Below, one piece after another: positions 37,017 through 47,432 of a stretch of DNA of 64,000 bases; position 1 is the stretch's first letter; every line of letters begins with the position of its first letter. Position numbers and translations under genes: made by a program. The DNA comes from Modestobacter italicus. Lineage in GTDB: Bacteria > Actinomycetota > Actinomycetes > Mycobacteriales > Geodermatophilaceae. The notes below the pieces were generated by a model. That model had not been told where the DNA came from. It saw only the letters and a list, made by a program, of their open reading frames with translations, and did no database searches. The stretch lies in assembly GCF_019799965.1 (NCBI RefSeq), contig NZ_JABGCJ010000005.1:1-64000 (forward strand), read 5' to 3'.

Positions 37017-38015
37017 TCAACGTCGTGGTGCGGCCGTGGACGCGCGGGGGACGAGGTGGGTGGCCAGCTCCACCCGCTGGCTGGCGAGCGCACCGCCGTC
37101 GATCAGCTCGTGCAGCATCCGGCCGGCCATCCGGCCCATGTCGGCCAGCGGCTGGCACACGGTGGTCAGCGGCGGGGAGGACCAGCGGGCCATCGGCAGG
37201 TCGTCGAAGCCGACGACGCTCAGGTCGCAGGGGACCGACAGGCCCGCCTGGCGGGCGGCCTCCATGACCCCGAAGGCCTGCTCGTCGCTGCCGGCGAAGA
37301 TCGCGGTGGGCGGGTCGGGCAGCTCGAGCAGGGCCTGCGCCTGGTCGTAGCCGCCCTGGTGGCGGAAGGTGCCGTGCCGCAGCAGCTGGGGGTCGACGGT
37401 GATGCCGGCCCGCTCCAGCGCGGCGCGGTAGCCGTCGATGCGCGCGCGGCTGCACAGGTAGTCCTGCGGCCCGCCGATCACCGCGATCCGGCGGTGCCCG
37501 AGGTCGACGAGGTGCTCGGTGGCGGCCAGCCCACCGGCCCAGTTGGTGGCGCCGACGCTGGGCACGTCCTGCCCAGGCATGTCCACCGGGTCGATGACGA
37601 CCACCGGCAGCTTGGACCGGCCCAGCCGGCGCTGGTCGGCGGCGGTCAGCCGGGAGGTGACGACCAGCGCGCCCCGGCGGCCGCCGTTGATCAGCGCCTG
37701 GACCCAGTCGGTGTCGGCGGTGCGGTCCTGGGAGGAGACGACGACCTCCAGCCCGCTCTCGGTGACCCCGCGCAGGATCTCCACGGCCCAGGGGCTGTCC
37801 AGGGCGGTGAAGACGACGTCGACCAGCAGGTCCTCCGGTGCCCGCCGGGTGACCGGCACGTACTTGTGCAGGTCCAGCAGCTGCTGGACGTGGGCGCGGG
37901 TGGCCGGGGCGACGTCCTGCTTGCCGTTGACGACCTTCGACACGGTGGGCAGCGAGACACCGGCCGCCGCGGCGATGCTCGCCAGCGTCGGTCGGCCCAG
38001 CTCGTTCGGTGGCAC
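37017..38015 (-). CDS. LacI-family repressor of the pentose island
   Basis: 332-residue LacI/GalR regulator: HTH and hinge TLASIAAAAGVSLPTVSKVVNGKQDVAPATRAHVQQLL (residues 9-46), then a periplasmic-binding-protein-like ligand domain ending with LSVVGFDDLPMARWSSPPLTTV. Probably binds xylose or xylo-oligosaccharide and releases the two CGAAACTTTCG operators, one before its own gene and one before the transporter operon. Start GTG 38015, just before the HTH. Comparable in setting to BxlR of streptomycetes (known family, comparison from memory). Confidence 0.93.
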   Translation of the reverse strand: MPPNELGRPTLASIAAAAGVSLPTVSKVVNGKQDVAPATRAHVQQLLDLHKYVPVTRRAPEDLLVDVVFTALDSPWAVEILRGVTESGLEVVVSSQDRTADTDWVQALINGGRRGALVVTSRLTAADQRRLGRSKLPVVVIDPVDMPGQDVPSVGATNWAGGLAATEHLVDLGHRRIAVIGGPQDYLCSRARIDGYRAALERAGITVDPQLLRHGTFRHQGGYDQAQALLELPDPPTAIFAGSDEQAFGVMEAARQAGLSVPCDLSVVGFDDLPMARWSSPPLTTVCQPLADMGRMAGRMLHELIDGGALASQRVELATHLVPRASTAAPRR

Positions 38016-38125
38016 TTCCGGCCCTCCCGGTCCTCGATCGGTGCCGGTGCAGCTCCGCGGGGAGCCTGGCCACCTCGACGGGCGCGGTCAGGCCGGCGTC
38101 GCTGTCGGCGTGCCCGGAACGTTAT

Positions 38126-38136
38126 CGAAACTTTCG
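38126..38136. promoter_or_regulatory. LacI-type operator 1 (own gene)
   Basis: CGAAACTTTCG, a perfect dyad around a central C, about 110 bases upstream of the repressor's GTG. It is identical to the operator before the transporter operon, suggesting autoregulation. Confidence 0.75.
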
Positions 38137-38228
38137 GTCGCTGCATAGTCAGCAGGCCAGCCGCGCGTCGTTCCGGAGCCGGCGCGGGGTGCGCACGTGA
38201 CACGCCGGGACACGGCGGACCAGCGGCG

Positions 38229-38258
38229 TTGACACCCGGCGGTGACGTGGCTTACGTT
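38229..38258 (+). promoter_or_regulatory. Promoter of the sugar ABC-xylAB operon
   Basis: TTGACA at 38229-38234 and TACGTT at 38253-38258, 18 bases apart: the best sigma-70-type promoter in the window. Transcription should start near 38265, so the operator at 38271-38281 covers the initially transcribed region. Confidence 0.75.
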
Positions 38259-38270
38259 CTCGCAACTGCC

Positions 38271-38281
38271 CGAAACTTTCG
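38271..38281. promoter_or_regulatory. LacI-type operator 2 (transporter operon)
   Basis: CGAAACTTTCG located just downstream of the expected start site, where a bound repressor would block initiation or elongation. Both operators share the extended context CGAAACTTTCGGT. Confidence 0.8.
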
Positions 38282-38313
38282 GTTTTCAACGACGAAACAG
38301 GAAGGTGCGTGGG

Positions 38314-39624
38314 ATGACATCCCGGCGTCTGACCCGTGTGGCCGTCTCGGCCACGTCCCTCGTCCTCATCGGCTCCATGGCCGCCTGCGGGTCCTCCGGC
38401 CCCGCGGGCGGTGGCGGTGGCGGTGGCGGCGACACCGCCCAGGTCTGGGCCCTCCAGGACGCGGCCCTCGCGCCGATCCTCGAGGGCTCCATCGAGCGCT
38501 TCAACGAGCAGTCGGAGGCCGGCGACGCCGAGCTCACGACGTTCGGCAACGACCCCTACAAGCAGCGGCTCCGCATCGCGATCGGCACCCCGACCGCGCC
38601 GGACCTGTTCTTCAACTGGGGTGGCGGCAACCTCAAGGAGTACGTCGACGCCGGTGAGGTCGAGGACCTGACCGGGATGCTCGACGAGAACCCCGAGCTG
38701 CGCGAGGCCTTCCTGCCGAGCGTCCTCGCGGGCGCCGAGCTGGACGGCGCGAACTACGGCCTGCCGATGCGCGGCATGCAGCCGGTCGTCCTGTACTACA
38801 ACCAGGCGGTCCTCGACGAGGCCGGCGCCACCGTCCCGACCACCTGGGCCGAGATGCTGACCGCCGTCGACCAGCTGAAGGCCGCGGGCAAGACCCCGGT
38901 GGCCCTGGCCGGCAACCAGCCGTGGACCGAGCTGATGTGGGCCGAGTACCTGCTCGACCGCGTCGGCGGCCCGCAGGTGTTCCAGAACATCCGGGACGGC
39001 GTCGAGGGTGGCTGGCAGCAGCCGGAGGTCCTCGAGGCGATGACGCTGCTGCAGGAGTTCATCGAGCGGGGTGCCTTCGGCAGCGACTTCGCCTCCGTCG
39101 GCTATGACGTCGGCGGTGCCTCCACGATCCTGGCGCAGGGTGACGCGGGGTTCCACCTGATGGGCTCGTGGGAGTACACCAACCAGCTGGACCAGAGCCC
39201 GGACTTCGTCGCCGCCGGTGACCTCGGCTGGACGGAGTTCCCGGCGGTCGAGGGTGGCGCGGGCGACCCGTCGAACCTGGTCGGCAACGTGTCGAACTTC
39301 TACTCGCTGACCGCCGACTCCGGCAACAAGGACGCGGCCCGTGAGTACCTGGAGACGCAGCTCACCAGCGACGAGTACATCACCGACCTGATCGAGGCCG
39401 GGGACGTGCCGCCGGTCGAGGGCATCCGCGACCAGCTCGCGGCCACCGACAACGGCGACCACGCGACCTTCGTGTACGACTCGGCCGTGGCCGCCGACAA
39501 CTTCCAGCTGTCCTGGGACCAGGACCTGACCTCGGACGAGGCCAACGAGATGCTGGAGCAGCTGTCGCGCTTCTTCCTCGGCGAGATCGACGCCCAGGGC
39601 TTCGTCGACGCGCTGGCCGGCTGA
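38314..39624 (+). CDS. Sugar ABC transporter substrate-binding lipoprotein
   Basis: 436-residue extracellular solute-binding protein (family 1). Lipoprotein signal peptide with lipobox SMAAC and Cys 25 as the anchor, then a Gly-rich linker and a two-lobed binding domain (FFNWGGGNLKEYVDAG, GLPMRGMQPVVLYYNQAVLDEAG, FHLMGSWEYTNQL). It captures a sugar, probably xylose-containing oligosaccharide, outside the membrane and hands it to the two permeases next door. ATG 38314 has AGGAAGG upstream. First gene of the operon, 33 bases after the second operator. Confidence 0.94.
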   Translation: MTSRRLTRVAVSATSLVLIGSMAACGSSGPAGGGGGGGGDTAQVWALQDAALAPILEGSIERFNEQSEAGDAELTTFGNDPYKQRLRIAIGTPTAPDLFFNWGGGNLKEYVDAGEVEDLTGMLDENPELREAFLPSVLAGAELDGANYGLPMRGMQPVVLYYNQAVLDEAGATVPTTWAEMLTAVDQLKAAGKTPVALAGNQPWTELMWAEYLLDRVGGPQVFQNIRDGVEGGWQQPEVLEAMTLLQEFIERGAFGSDFASVGYDVGGASTILAQGDAGFHLMGSWEYTNQLDQSPDFVAAGDLGWTEFPAVEGGAGDPSNLVGNVSNFYSLTADSGNKDAAREYLETQLTSDEYITDLIEAGDVPPVEGIRDQLAATDNGDHATFVYDSAVAADNFQLSWDQDLTSDEANEMLEQLSRFFLGEIDAQGFVDALAG

Positions 39625-39648
39625 GAGATCGAACGAGAACGGTAGATC

Positions 39649-40545
39649 ATGAGTTCACGAGGGTCCTCGGTGCAGACGGGTCTGCAGCGGCCGTCTGCCT
39701 GGTACGCCACACCGGCACTGCTCTTCTTCGGGCTGTTCGCGCTGGTGCCCATGGTGCTGGTCGTGTACCTCAGCTTCACCGACTGGAGGGGCTTCGGTTT
39801 CCCGGGCCTGTCCGGGACGGAGAACTGGACGCGGCTGGTCCAGGACGGCGAGGCACTCGACTCGCTGGGGCTGACCCTCTTGTTCATGGTCTTGTCCTGG
39901 CTCGTCCAGACCCCGATCGCGATCATGATCGGGGTCTGGGCGGCCGGCAAGCAGCGGAACCGCGCCGTGCTCAGCACGCTGTTCTTCCTCCCGCTGCTGC
40001 TGTCCACCGCCGCCATCGCCCTGCTGTGGCGCTCGGTGCTCGACACCAACTTCGGCGTCACCCAGGCGCTGCCGGTCCTGGACCGCTTCAACTTCCTCGG
40101 TGACACCTCGATCGTCGTCTACACCGTCGTCTTCGTGGTGAGCTGGCAGTACATCCCGTTCCACACGCTGCTCTACCAAGCGGCGACCCGCGGGATCCCG
40201 GCCAGCCTGTACGAGGCGGCGACCATCGACGGCGCCGGGCGGTTCAAGCAGTTCTTCCAGATCACCCTGCCGCTGCTGCGCTACACGATCGTCACCTCGA
40301 GCGTGCTGATGCTGGTGGGCTCGTTCACCACCTTCGACACGATCCTGATCCTCACCGGCGGCGGACCGGGCACGGCGACCCGCGTGGCGCCGCTGTACAT
40401 GTACATCACCGGCTTCAGCGCCTACGAGCTCGGTTACGCGAGCGCCATCGCGGTGCTGCTGCTCCTGCTCGGTGGCGTGCTGTCCCTGGTCGTGACCAGG
40501 GCGACCGGGTTCCGCAACATGCAGAGCGAGCAGGAAGGGGTCTGA
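39649..40545 (+). CDS. Sugar ABC transporter permease (MalF/UgpA type)
   Basis: 298-residue inner-membrane permease with six predicted helices. The EAA loop that contacts the ATPase is visible as LYEAATIDGAGRFKQFFQITLPLL (residues 186-209). The N-terminal 20 residues are cytoplasmic. It lies 24 bases after the binding-protein gene and 2 bases before the partner permease, so the three are one transcription unit. Confidence 0.95.
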   Translation: MSSRGSSVQTGLQRPSAWYATPALLFFGLFALVPMVLVVYLSFTDWRGFGFPGLSGTENWTRLVQDGEALDSLGLTLLFMVLSWLVQTPIAIMIGVWAAGKQRNRAVLSTLFFLPLLLSTAAIALLWRSVLDTNFGVTQALPVLDRFNFLGDTSIVVYTVVFVVSWQYIPFHTLLYQAATRGIPASLYEAATIDGAGRFKQFFQITLPLLRYTIVTSSVLMLVGSFTTFDTILILTGGGPGTATRVAPLYMYITGFSAYELGYASAIAVLLLLLGGVLSLVVTRATGFRNMQSEQEGV

Positions 40546-40547
40546 CC

Positions 40548-41453
40548 GTGACCCAGACCGCCATCCACCCGGAGACCATCAAGGCGGGCTCGACGTCCTC
40601 CCGGCCGCCCCGCCGCCGCGGCAGCGCCGGCGGCCGTCGGGAGAAGCCCAACCACCTGGCCGGCGTGCTCGCCACCGTCTGGCTGCTGATCGTCGCCGTC
40701 CCGCTGTACTACCTCGTGGCGGCGAGCTTCCGGACCCGGCAGGACTACCTGTCGACCAACCCGCTGAACCCCCCGGCGGACCCGACCGCCGAGAACTACG
40801 GGACGGTCTTCGAGGGCGGCTTCCCCACCTACCTGGTCAACACCGCCGTCGTCACGGTGGCCACGGTCGCGATCGTGGTGGGGCTGTGCGTCCCGGCGGC
40901 CTACGCCATCGCCCGGAACACCGGCCGGCTGGTGCAGCGGGGCTTCTCGATCATGCTGATCGGCCTGGCCATCCCGGCCCAGGCGACGATCATCCCGGTG
41001 TACCTGCTCATCACCCAGATGCGGCTCTACGACACCCTGCTGGCCATCATCCTGCCGACGGCTGCCTACGCCATGCCGGTGGCCCTGCTGGTGATGACCA
41101 ACAGCCTGCGGGACATCCCCAAGGAGCTCTACGAGGCCCAGACCCTCGACGGGGCGGGGCCGTTCGCGGTGCTGCGCAGCCTGGTGCTGCCGCTGGCCAA
41201 GCCGGCGATCACCACCATCTCGGTGTTCACCGCGCTGAACGCCTGGAACGGCTTCCTCTTCCCCCTGGTCCTCACCCAGTCCAAGGACACCCGCGTGCTC
41301 ACCCTGGGCCTGTGGGACTTCCAGGGGCAGTTCGGCACCAACGTGCCGGGCCTGCTGGCAGCCGTCACGCTGTCGGTCGTCCCGATCTTCCTGCTGTACC
41401 TGTTCGGTCGGCGCTACCTGCTGGGTGGCCTGACGGCCGGCTTCGGCAAGTGA
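40548..41453 (+). CDS. Sugar ABC transporter permease (MalG/UgpE type)
   Basis: 301-residue partner permease, six helices after a basic, Pro/Arg-rich N terminus of about 40 residues. EAA motif: LYEAQTLDGAGPFAVLRSLVLPLAKPAI. GTG 40548 follows AGGAAGGGG. Forms a heterodimer with the upstream permease; the ATPase is probably the MalK-type protein encoded at 44245. Confidence 0.95.
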   Translation: MTQTAIHPETIKAGSTSSRPPRRRGSAGGRREKPNHLAGVLATVWLLIVAVPLYYLVAASFRTRQDYLSTNPLNPPADPTAENYGTVFEGGFPTYLVNTAVVTVATVAIVVGLCVPAAYAIARNTGRLVQRGFSIMLIGLAIPAQATIIPVYLLITQMRLYDTLLAIILPTAAYAMPVALLVMTNSLRDIPKELYEAQTLDGAGPFAVLRSLVLPLAKPAITTISVFTALNAWNGFLFPLVLTQSKDTRVLTLGLWDFQGQFGTNVPGLLAAVTLSVVPIFLLYLFGRRYLLGGLTAGFGK

Positions 41454-41501
41454 CCGCCCGGTCGACCTCCTGATCCACCTGCACTCGAGAGGAACCAACT
41501 G

Positions 41502-42692
41502 ATGACCGACCTGAAGCCCACGCGCGAGGACAAGTTCACCTTCGGTCTCTGGACCGTGGGCTGGCCGGCCGCCGACCCGTTCGGCACCGCGACCCGCGAG
41601 CCGGTGGACGTGGTCGAGTCGGTGCACCGGCTCGCCGAGATGGGCGCCTACGGCGTCACCTTCCACGACGACGACGTGATCCCGTTCGGCAGTGACACCA
41701 GCGCCCGGGACGCGCACATCAAGCGCTTCCGCGCCGCGATCGACGAGACCGGCCTGGTCGTGCCGATGGTGACCACCAACCTGTTCACCCACCCGGTGTT
41801 CAAGGAGGGCGGCCTGACCGCCAACGACCGCGAGGTGCGTCGCTACGCGATGCGCAAGGTCATGCGGAACATGGACCTGGCCGCCGAGCTGGGCGCGCAG
41901 ACCTACGTGCTGTGGGGCGGCCGCGAGGGCGCGGAGGTCGACATGGCCAAGGACCTCATCGCCGCCCTCGACCGCTACGCCGAGGCGATCGACACCCTGG
42001 CCGCCTACTCCGAGGCCCGCGGCTACGGCCTGCGCTTCGCGCTGGAGCCGAAGCCCAACGAGCCCCGCGGCGACATCTTCCTGCCCACCATCGGGCACGC
42101 GCTGGGCTTCATCGCCAAGCTCGAGCACTCGCACCTGGTCGGCCTCAACCCCGAGACCGGCCACGAGCAGATGGCGAACCTGAACTTCACCCACGGCATC
42201 GCCGAGGCGCTGTGGGCGGGCAAGCTCTTCCACATCGACCTCAACGGCCAGCACGGCCCGAAGTTCGACCAGGACCTGGTCTTCGGCCACGGCGACCTGC
42301 TGCAGGCCTTCTCCACCGTCGACCTGCTGGAGAACGGCGGCGTCGACGGCGCCCCGGCCTACGACGGCCCGCGGCACTTCGACTACAAGCCGCTGCGCAC
42401 CGAGGACATGGACGGCGTGTGGCGCTCGGCCGCGGCCAACATGCGCACCTACCTGCTGCTCAAGGAGCGGGCCGCGGCGTTCCGCGCCGACCCGGAGGTG
42501 CAGGAGGCGCTCGCCGCCGCCCGCGTGCCCGAGCTGCGCCAGCCCACCCTCGGTGCGGGGGAGTCCTTCGAGGACCTGCTCGCCGACCGGTCCTCCTTCG
42601 AGGAGTTCGACGCCGAGGCCGTGGCCAAGCGTGGCGCCGGTGTCGTCCGGGTCGACCAGCTGATGATCGAGCACCTGCTCGGCGCCCGCTGA
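41502..42692 (+). CDS. xylA: Xylose isomerase
   Basis: 396-residue class I (actinobacterial type) xylose isomerase, D-xylose to D-xylulose. [22 protein letters not shown], the catalytic His in [22 protein letters not shown], the metal-ligand Glu/Lys in [11 protein letters not shown], and metal ligands in [20 protein letters not shown] and [17 protein letters not shown] are all intact. ATG 41502 follows GAGAGGAA. Part of the operon begun by the binding-protein gene. Confidence 0.97.
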   Translation: MTDLKPTREDKFTFGLWTVGWPAADPFGTATREPVDVVESVHRLAEMGAYGVTFHDDDVIPFGSDTSARDAHIKRFRAAIDETGLVVPMVTTNLFTHPVFKEGGLTANDREVRRYAMRKVMRNMDLAAELGAQTYVLWGGREGAEVDMAKDLIAALDRYAEAIDTLAAYSEARGYGLRFALEPKPNEPRGDIFLPTIGHALGFIAKLEHSHLVGLNPETGHEQMANLNFTHGIAEALWAGKLFHIDLNGQHGPKFDQDLVFGHGDLLQAFSTVDLLENGGVDGAPAYDGPRHFDYKPLRTEDMDGVWRSAAANMRTYLLLKERAAAFRADPEVQEALAAARVPELRQPTLGAGESFEDLLADRSSFEEFDAEAVAKRGAGVVRVDQLMIEHLLGAR

Positions 42693-42710
42693 CCTGGGCC
42701 GGTTCCTGAC

Positions 42711-44129
42711 ATGACACTGGTGGCGGGGGTCGACTCGTCGACCCAGTCCTGCAAGGTCGTGGTGCGCGACGCCGGGAGCGGCGCCCTGGTCCGGGAGGGC
42801 CGGGCGTCGCACCCCGACGGCACCGAGGTCGACCCCGCCGCCTGGGCCGCGGCGCTGCGGACGGCGATCGAGCAGGCCGGTGGCCTGGCCGACGTCGCCG
42901 CGGTGGCCGTCGGCGGGCAGCAGCACGGGATGGTCTGCCTGGACGACGCGGGTCAGGTCGTCCGTCCCGCCCTGCTGTGGAACGACACCCGGTCGGCTCA
43001 GGCGGCCACCGACCTGACCGCCGAGCTGGGCGGTGGGCAGGCCTGGGCCGACGCGGTGGGCCTGGTGCCGGTGGCGTCGTTCACCGTCACCAAGTTGCGC
43101 TGGCTGGCCGAGCACGAGCCGGAGAACGCGGCCCGGACGGCGGCGGTCTGCCTGCCGCACGACTGGCTGACCTGGCAGCTGGCCGGGACCCCGTCGCTGG
43201 AGGCCCTGGTCACCGACCGGGGCGATGCCAGCGGCACCGGCTACTGGTCGCCGTTCACCGGGGAGTACCGGACCGACCTGCTGGAGCGCGCGTTCGGTCG
43301 CACCCCGGTGCTGCCGCGGGTGCTCGGGCCGGCCGAGCGGGCCGGGCAGGTGGCCGCCGGGACGCTGGCCGCCGACGGTGGCGCGGTGCTCGGTCCGGGC
43401 ACCGGCGACAACGCCGCGGCCGCGCTGGGCATCAACGCCGAGCCCGGTGACGTGGTGCTGTCGATCGGCACCTCCGGCGTGGTCTCCACCGTCTCCACCA
43501 CGCCCTCGGCCGACCCCAGCGGCACCGTGGCCGGGTTCGCCGACGCCACGGGCAACTACCTGCCGCTGGTCGTGACGCTGAACGCCGCCCGGGTGCTGGA
43601 CGCCACCGCCCGGCTGCTCGGGGTGGACCACGAGGAGCTCTCCCGGTTGGCGCTGACGGCGCCGGCCGGCTCCGGCGGGCTGGTCATGGTGCCCTACCTG
43701 GAGGGGGAGCGGACGCCGGACCGGCCCCGTTCCACCGGGGCGCTGCACGGTCTCACGCTGGCCACGAGCGACCCGGCGCACCTGGCCCGGGCCGCGGTCG
43801 AGGGGCTGCTGTGCGGCCTGGCCGACGGCCTGGAGGCGATCTCCGCCCTGGGCAACCCGGTCCGCCGGGTGCTCCTGGTCGGCGGCGGTGCCCGCTCGGA
43901 GGCGGTGCGCCGGCTGGCCCCCGCCGTCCTGGGGGTGCCGGTGCTCGTCCCGCCGCCGGGGGAGTACGTCGCCGACGGCGCCGCCCGGCAGGCTGCCTGG
44001 GTGCTCGCCGGCGGAAACACCCCGCCGGTCTGGCCGGCCACCAGCACCGAGACCTACGAGGCCGACCCGGTCCCGCACGTGCGGGAGCGGTACGCCGAGG
44101 TCCGCGAGCTGACGGCCGACCGCAACTGA
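42711..44129 (+). CDS. xylB: Xylulokinase
   Basis: 472-residue FGGY-family sugar kinase (D-xylulose to xylulose 5-phosphate). ATP/phosphate loop [15 protein letters not shown] at residues 5-19, [21 protein letters not shown], the catalytic Asp region [24 protein letters not shown] and [23 protein letters not shown]. Directly follows xylA by 18 bases, completing the xylose-to-pentose-phosphate route. Confidence 0.96.
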   Translation: MTLVAGVDSSTQSCKVVVRDAGSGALVREGRASHPDGTEVDPAAWAAALRTAIEQAGGLADVAAVAVGGQQHGMVCLDDAGQVVRPALLWNDTRSAQAATDLTAELGGGQAWADAVGLVPVASFTVTKLRWLAEHEPENAARTAAVCLPHDWLTWQLAGTPSLEALVTDRGDASGTGYWSPFTGEYRTDLLERAFGRTPVLPRVLGPAERAGQVAAGTLAADGGAVLGPGTGDNAAAALGINAEPGDVVLSIGTSGVVSTVSTTPSADPSGTVAGFADATGNYLPLVVTLNAARVLDATARLLGVDHEELSRLALTAPAGSGGLVMVPYLEGERTPDRPRSTGALHGLTLATSDPAHLARAAVEGLLCGLADGLEAISALGNPVRRVLLVGGGARSEAVRRLAPAVLGVPVLVPPPGEYVADGAARQAAWVLAGGNTPPVWPATSTETYEADPVPHVRERYAEVRELTADRN

Positions 44130-44244
44130 TCCACTACGGTGCCGTCGTCTCCGCGACCGCACCGCCGCACGCACCCGACCCGCGCCAGCGGGCGGCCATC
44201 ACCTCCCCGCGGAGCGGCGGAGGAGGAGCACGAGAGGGAACACC

Positions 44245-45314
<1,070 letters not shown>

Positions 45315-45318
<4 letters not shown>

Positions 45319-46232
45319 CGGTCCTCCCCACCGGAGAGCAGTACCGCCTCACCTCCGCCGGGGCGGAGGCCGTCGTCGTCCAGGTCGGCGGTGGCCTGCG
45401 CGCCTACCGGGACGGCGGTCGCGACCTGGTCGACGGCTTCGGCGAGCGGGAGATGGCCGGCAACGCCCGGGGTCACGTGCTGGCCCCGTGGCCGAACCGG
45501 CTGGACGGGGGGCGCTACACCTGGGACGGCGCCGAGCACGTCACCCCGCTGTCGGAGGCCGAGACCGGCAACGCGATCCACGGGCTGGTCCGCTTCGCCG
45601 CCTGGCAGCTGGTCGACCGGTCCAGCGACGCGGTCACGCTGGAGCACCTGCTGCACCCGCAGCCGGGCTACCCGTTCACCCTGCTGCTGCGGATCCGCTA
45701 CGAGCTGTCCGCCTCGGGGCTGCGGGTGGAGACCACCGCGACCAACTGCGGGGACGTCCCGCTGCCCTACGGCGAGGGTCACCACCCCTACCTGGCCGCC
45801 GGCGCCGGGCTGCACGTCGACGACTGCACGCTGACCGCGCCGGGGGCCACCCGGCTGGAGACCGACCAGCGTGCCCTGCCCGTCGGCGCGGTCCCGGTCG
45901 CCGGCACGCCCTACGACCTGCGCGACGGCCGGGTGATCGGGGACCTGCTGATCGACCACTGCTTCACCGACCTGGCCCGGGACGACGACGGGCTGGCCCG
46001 GGTGCACCTCGCCGGCCCGGACGGCCGGGGGGCCACCGTCTGGATGGACGGCGCCTACGAGTACCTGCAGCTGTTCACCGGCGACGTGGTGCCCGAGCCG
46101 CGGCGCCGCCGTGGCCTGGCGGTCGAGCCGATGACCTGCCCGCCGAACGCGCTGGCCTCCGGCGAGGGCGTCCGCCGGCTGGAGCCGGGGGAGTCGACCA
46201 CCGCCGTCTGGGGCATCGCCCCGCTCGGCTGA
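45315..46232 (+). CDS. Aldose 1-epimerase (mutarotase)
   Basis: 305-residue galactose-mutarotase-fold protein: GHVLAPWPNRLDGGRYTWDG, the catalytic His in NAIHGLVRFAAW, LPYGEGHHPYL and VEPMTCPPNALASGEGV with a late acidic residue. Interconverts alpha and beta anomers of sugars, feeding xylose isomerase with the proper anomer. ATG overlaps the stop of the ATPase gene. Last gene of the pentose island. Confidence 0.9.
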
Positions 46233-46236
46233 GCTG

Positions 46237-46273
46237 CCGCTCCGCCCTGCCGTCCTGCGGTGGGGCGGAGCGG
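46237..46273 (+). terminator. Terminator after the pentose island
   Basis: An 11-base-pair stem (CCGCTCCGCCC with GGGCGGAGCGG) and a 15-base loop start 5 bases after the epimerase stop. There is no T tract. Confidence 0.65.
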
Positions 46274-46288
46274 GTGGCGCGGCCTCCG

Positions 46289-46294
46289 TAGACT
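46289..46294 (+). promoter_or_regulatory. -10 box TAGACT before aroH
   Basis: TAGACT directly follows the terminator stem. It lies 8 bases before GTG 46303 and 50 before the SD-preceded GTG 46345, so it may give either a leaderless or a led transcript. Confidence 0.5.
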
Positions 46295-46344
46295 CGACCG
46301 AGGTGCCTGGCGACCCGGGTGCTGCATCGATCGAGGAGAGTGCC

Positions 46345-46707
46345 GTGGCCGTCCGAGCCATCCGGGGTGCGACGCAGGTGGCCGCCGACGACCGGGACGA
46401 GGTCCTCGAGGCCACCCGCGAGCTGGTCAGCACCGTGCTGGCGCGCAACGAGCTGGACCCCGCCGACCTGATCAGCATCCTGTTCACCGCGACCCCCGAC
46501 CTGGTGTCTGAGTTCCCGGCGCTGGCGGCGCGGGAGCTGGGCCTGGGTGACGTGCCGCTGATGTGCGCCACCGAGATCGCCGTCCCGCACGCCCTGCCGA
46601 GGGTGCTGCGGTTGATGGCGCACGTGGAGACCGACCGCACCCGCGCCGAGGTGCAGCACGTCTACCTGCGGGGCGCGGTCGCCCTCCGCCGGGACATCGC
46701 GCAGTGA
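46345..46707 (+). CDS. aroH: Chorismate mutase, AroH class
   Basis: 120-residue AroH-type chorismate mutase (chorismate to prephenate for Phe/Tyr synthesis): VRAIRGATQVAADDRDEVLEATRELV, LDPADLISILFTATPDLVSEFPALAAREL, PLMCATEIAVPHALPRVLRLM and [16 protein letters not shown] prefer GTG 46345, with GAGGAG six bases upstream and the family pattern starting right there. An in-frame GTG 46303 could be a leaderless start giving a 134-residue form. It precedes cmk with a four-base overlap; tyrA, often between them, is absent. Confidence 0.9.
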   Translation: MAVRAIRGATQVAADDRDEVLEATRELVSTVLARNELDPADLISILFTATPDLVSEFPALAARELGLGDVPLMCATEIAVPHALPRVLRLMAHVETDRTRAEVQHVYLRGAVALRRDIAQ

Positions 46708-46739
46708 GTGCGGCGAACGCAGTGAGTGGAGAGAACGTC

Positions 46740-47432
46740 GTGAGTGCAGAGCAGTTCCGCGGGCAGGTCACCCTGGACGGGCCCTCGGGCACGGGGAAGT
46801 CCAGCGTCGCCCGTGACGTCGCCACCCGGCTGGGCGCGGCCTACCTGGACACCGGCGCGATGTACCGGGCGGCCACCGTCGCCGTGCTGGACGCCGGGGT
46901 CGACCTGACCGACGCCGAGGCGGTCGCCCGCGCGGTCTCCGCCGCCGTCATCCAGGTCGGGACGACGGCCGACGCCGAGCTCGTGCGGGTCGACGGGGTG
47001 GACGTGGCCGAGCGGATCCGCGGCGCCGAGGTCACCCGCACGGTGTCGCCGGTCTCCGCCGTCCCGGCCGTGCGCCGGTTGCTGGTCGACCGGCAGCGGG
47101 CGCTGGTCGCCGAGGCGACGGCGGTCGTCGTCGAGGGCCGGGACATCGGCACCGTCGTGCTGCCGGAGGCGACGCTGAAGGTCTACCTGACCGCCGCGCC
47201 CGAGGCGCGCGCGCAGCGGCGGGCCGGGCAGCTGGGTGTGACCGACCCCGCGCGGATCGCGGAGATCGCGGCGGACCTGCGCCGCCGCGACGAGTACGAC
47301 AGCAGCCGGGCCGACAGCCCGCTGCGCCCCGCTGCCGACGCGATCGTCGTCGACAGCACCGGGCTGGACCGCGAGGCCGTCGTCGAGCGCGTGCTCGACC
47401 TGGCCCGCACTGCAGTAGGAGAGCCCGCATGA
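46740..47432 (+). CDS. cmk: Cytidylate kinase
   Basis: 230-residue (d)CMP kinase: P-loop [13 protein letters not shown] near the N terminus, [39 protein letters not shown] and the lid [18 protein letters not shown]. Three in-frame GTGAGT starts occur 18 bases apart (46704, 46722, 46740). I chose 46740 because GGAGAG precedes it by six bases and the domain begins there; 46704 overlaps the aroH stop and would add 12 residues. Its stop overlaps the der ATG. Confidence 0.95.
   Translation: MSAEQFRGQVTLDGPSGTGKSSVARDVATRLGAAYLDTGAMYRAATVAVLDAGVDLTDAEAVARAVSAAVIQVGTTADAELVRVDGVDVAERIRGAEVTRTVSPVSAVPAVRRLLVDRQRALVAEATAVVVEGRDIGTVVLPEATLKVYLTAAPEARAQRRAGQLGVTDPARIAEIAADLRRRDEYDSSRADSPLRPAADAIVVDSTGLDREAVVERVLDLARTAVGEPA

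Noticed and set aside
40434-44174. A 1246-codon open frame on the minus strand, opposite the ABC permease, xylA and xylB genes
   Set aside because: It is an antisense shadow of high-GC coding sequence: the composition is His/Gln/Arg/Gly-rich with no domain, while the plus-strand genes are unmistakable.
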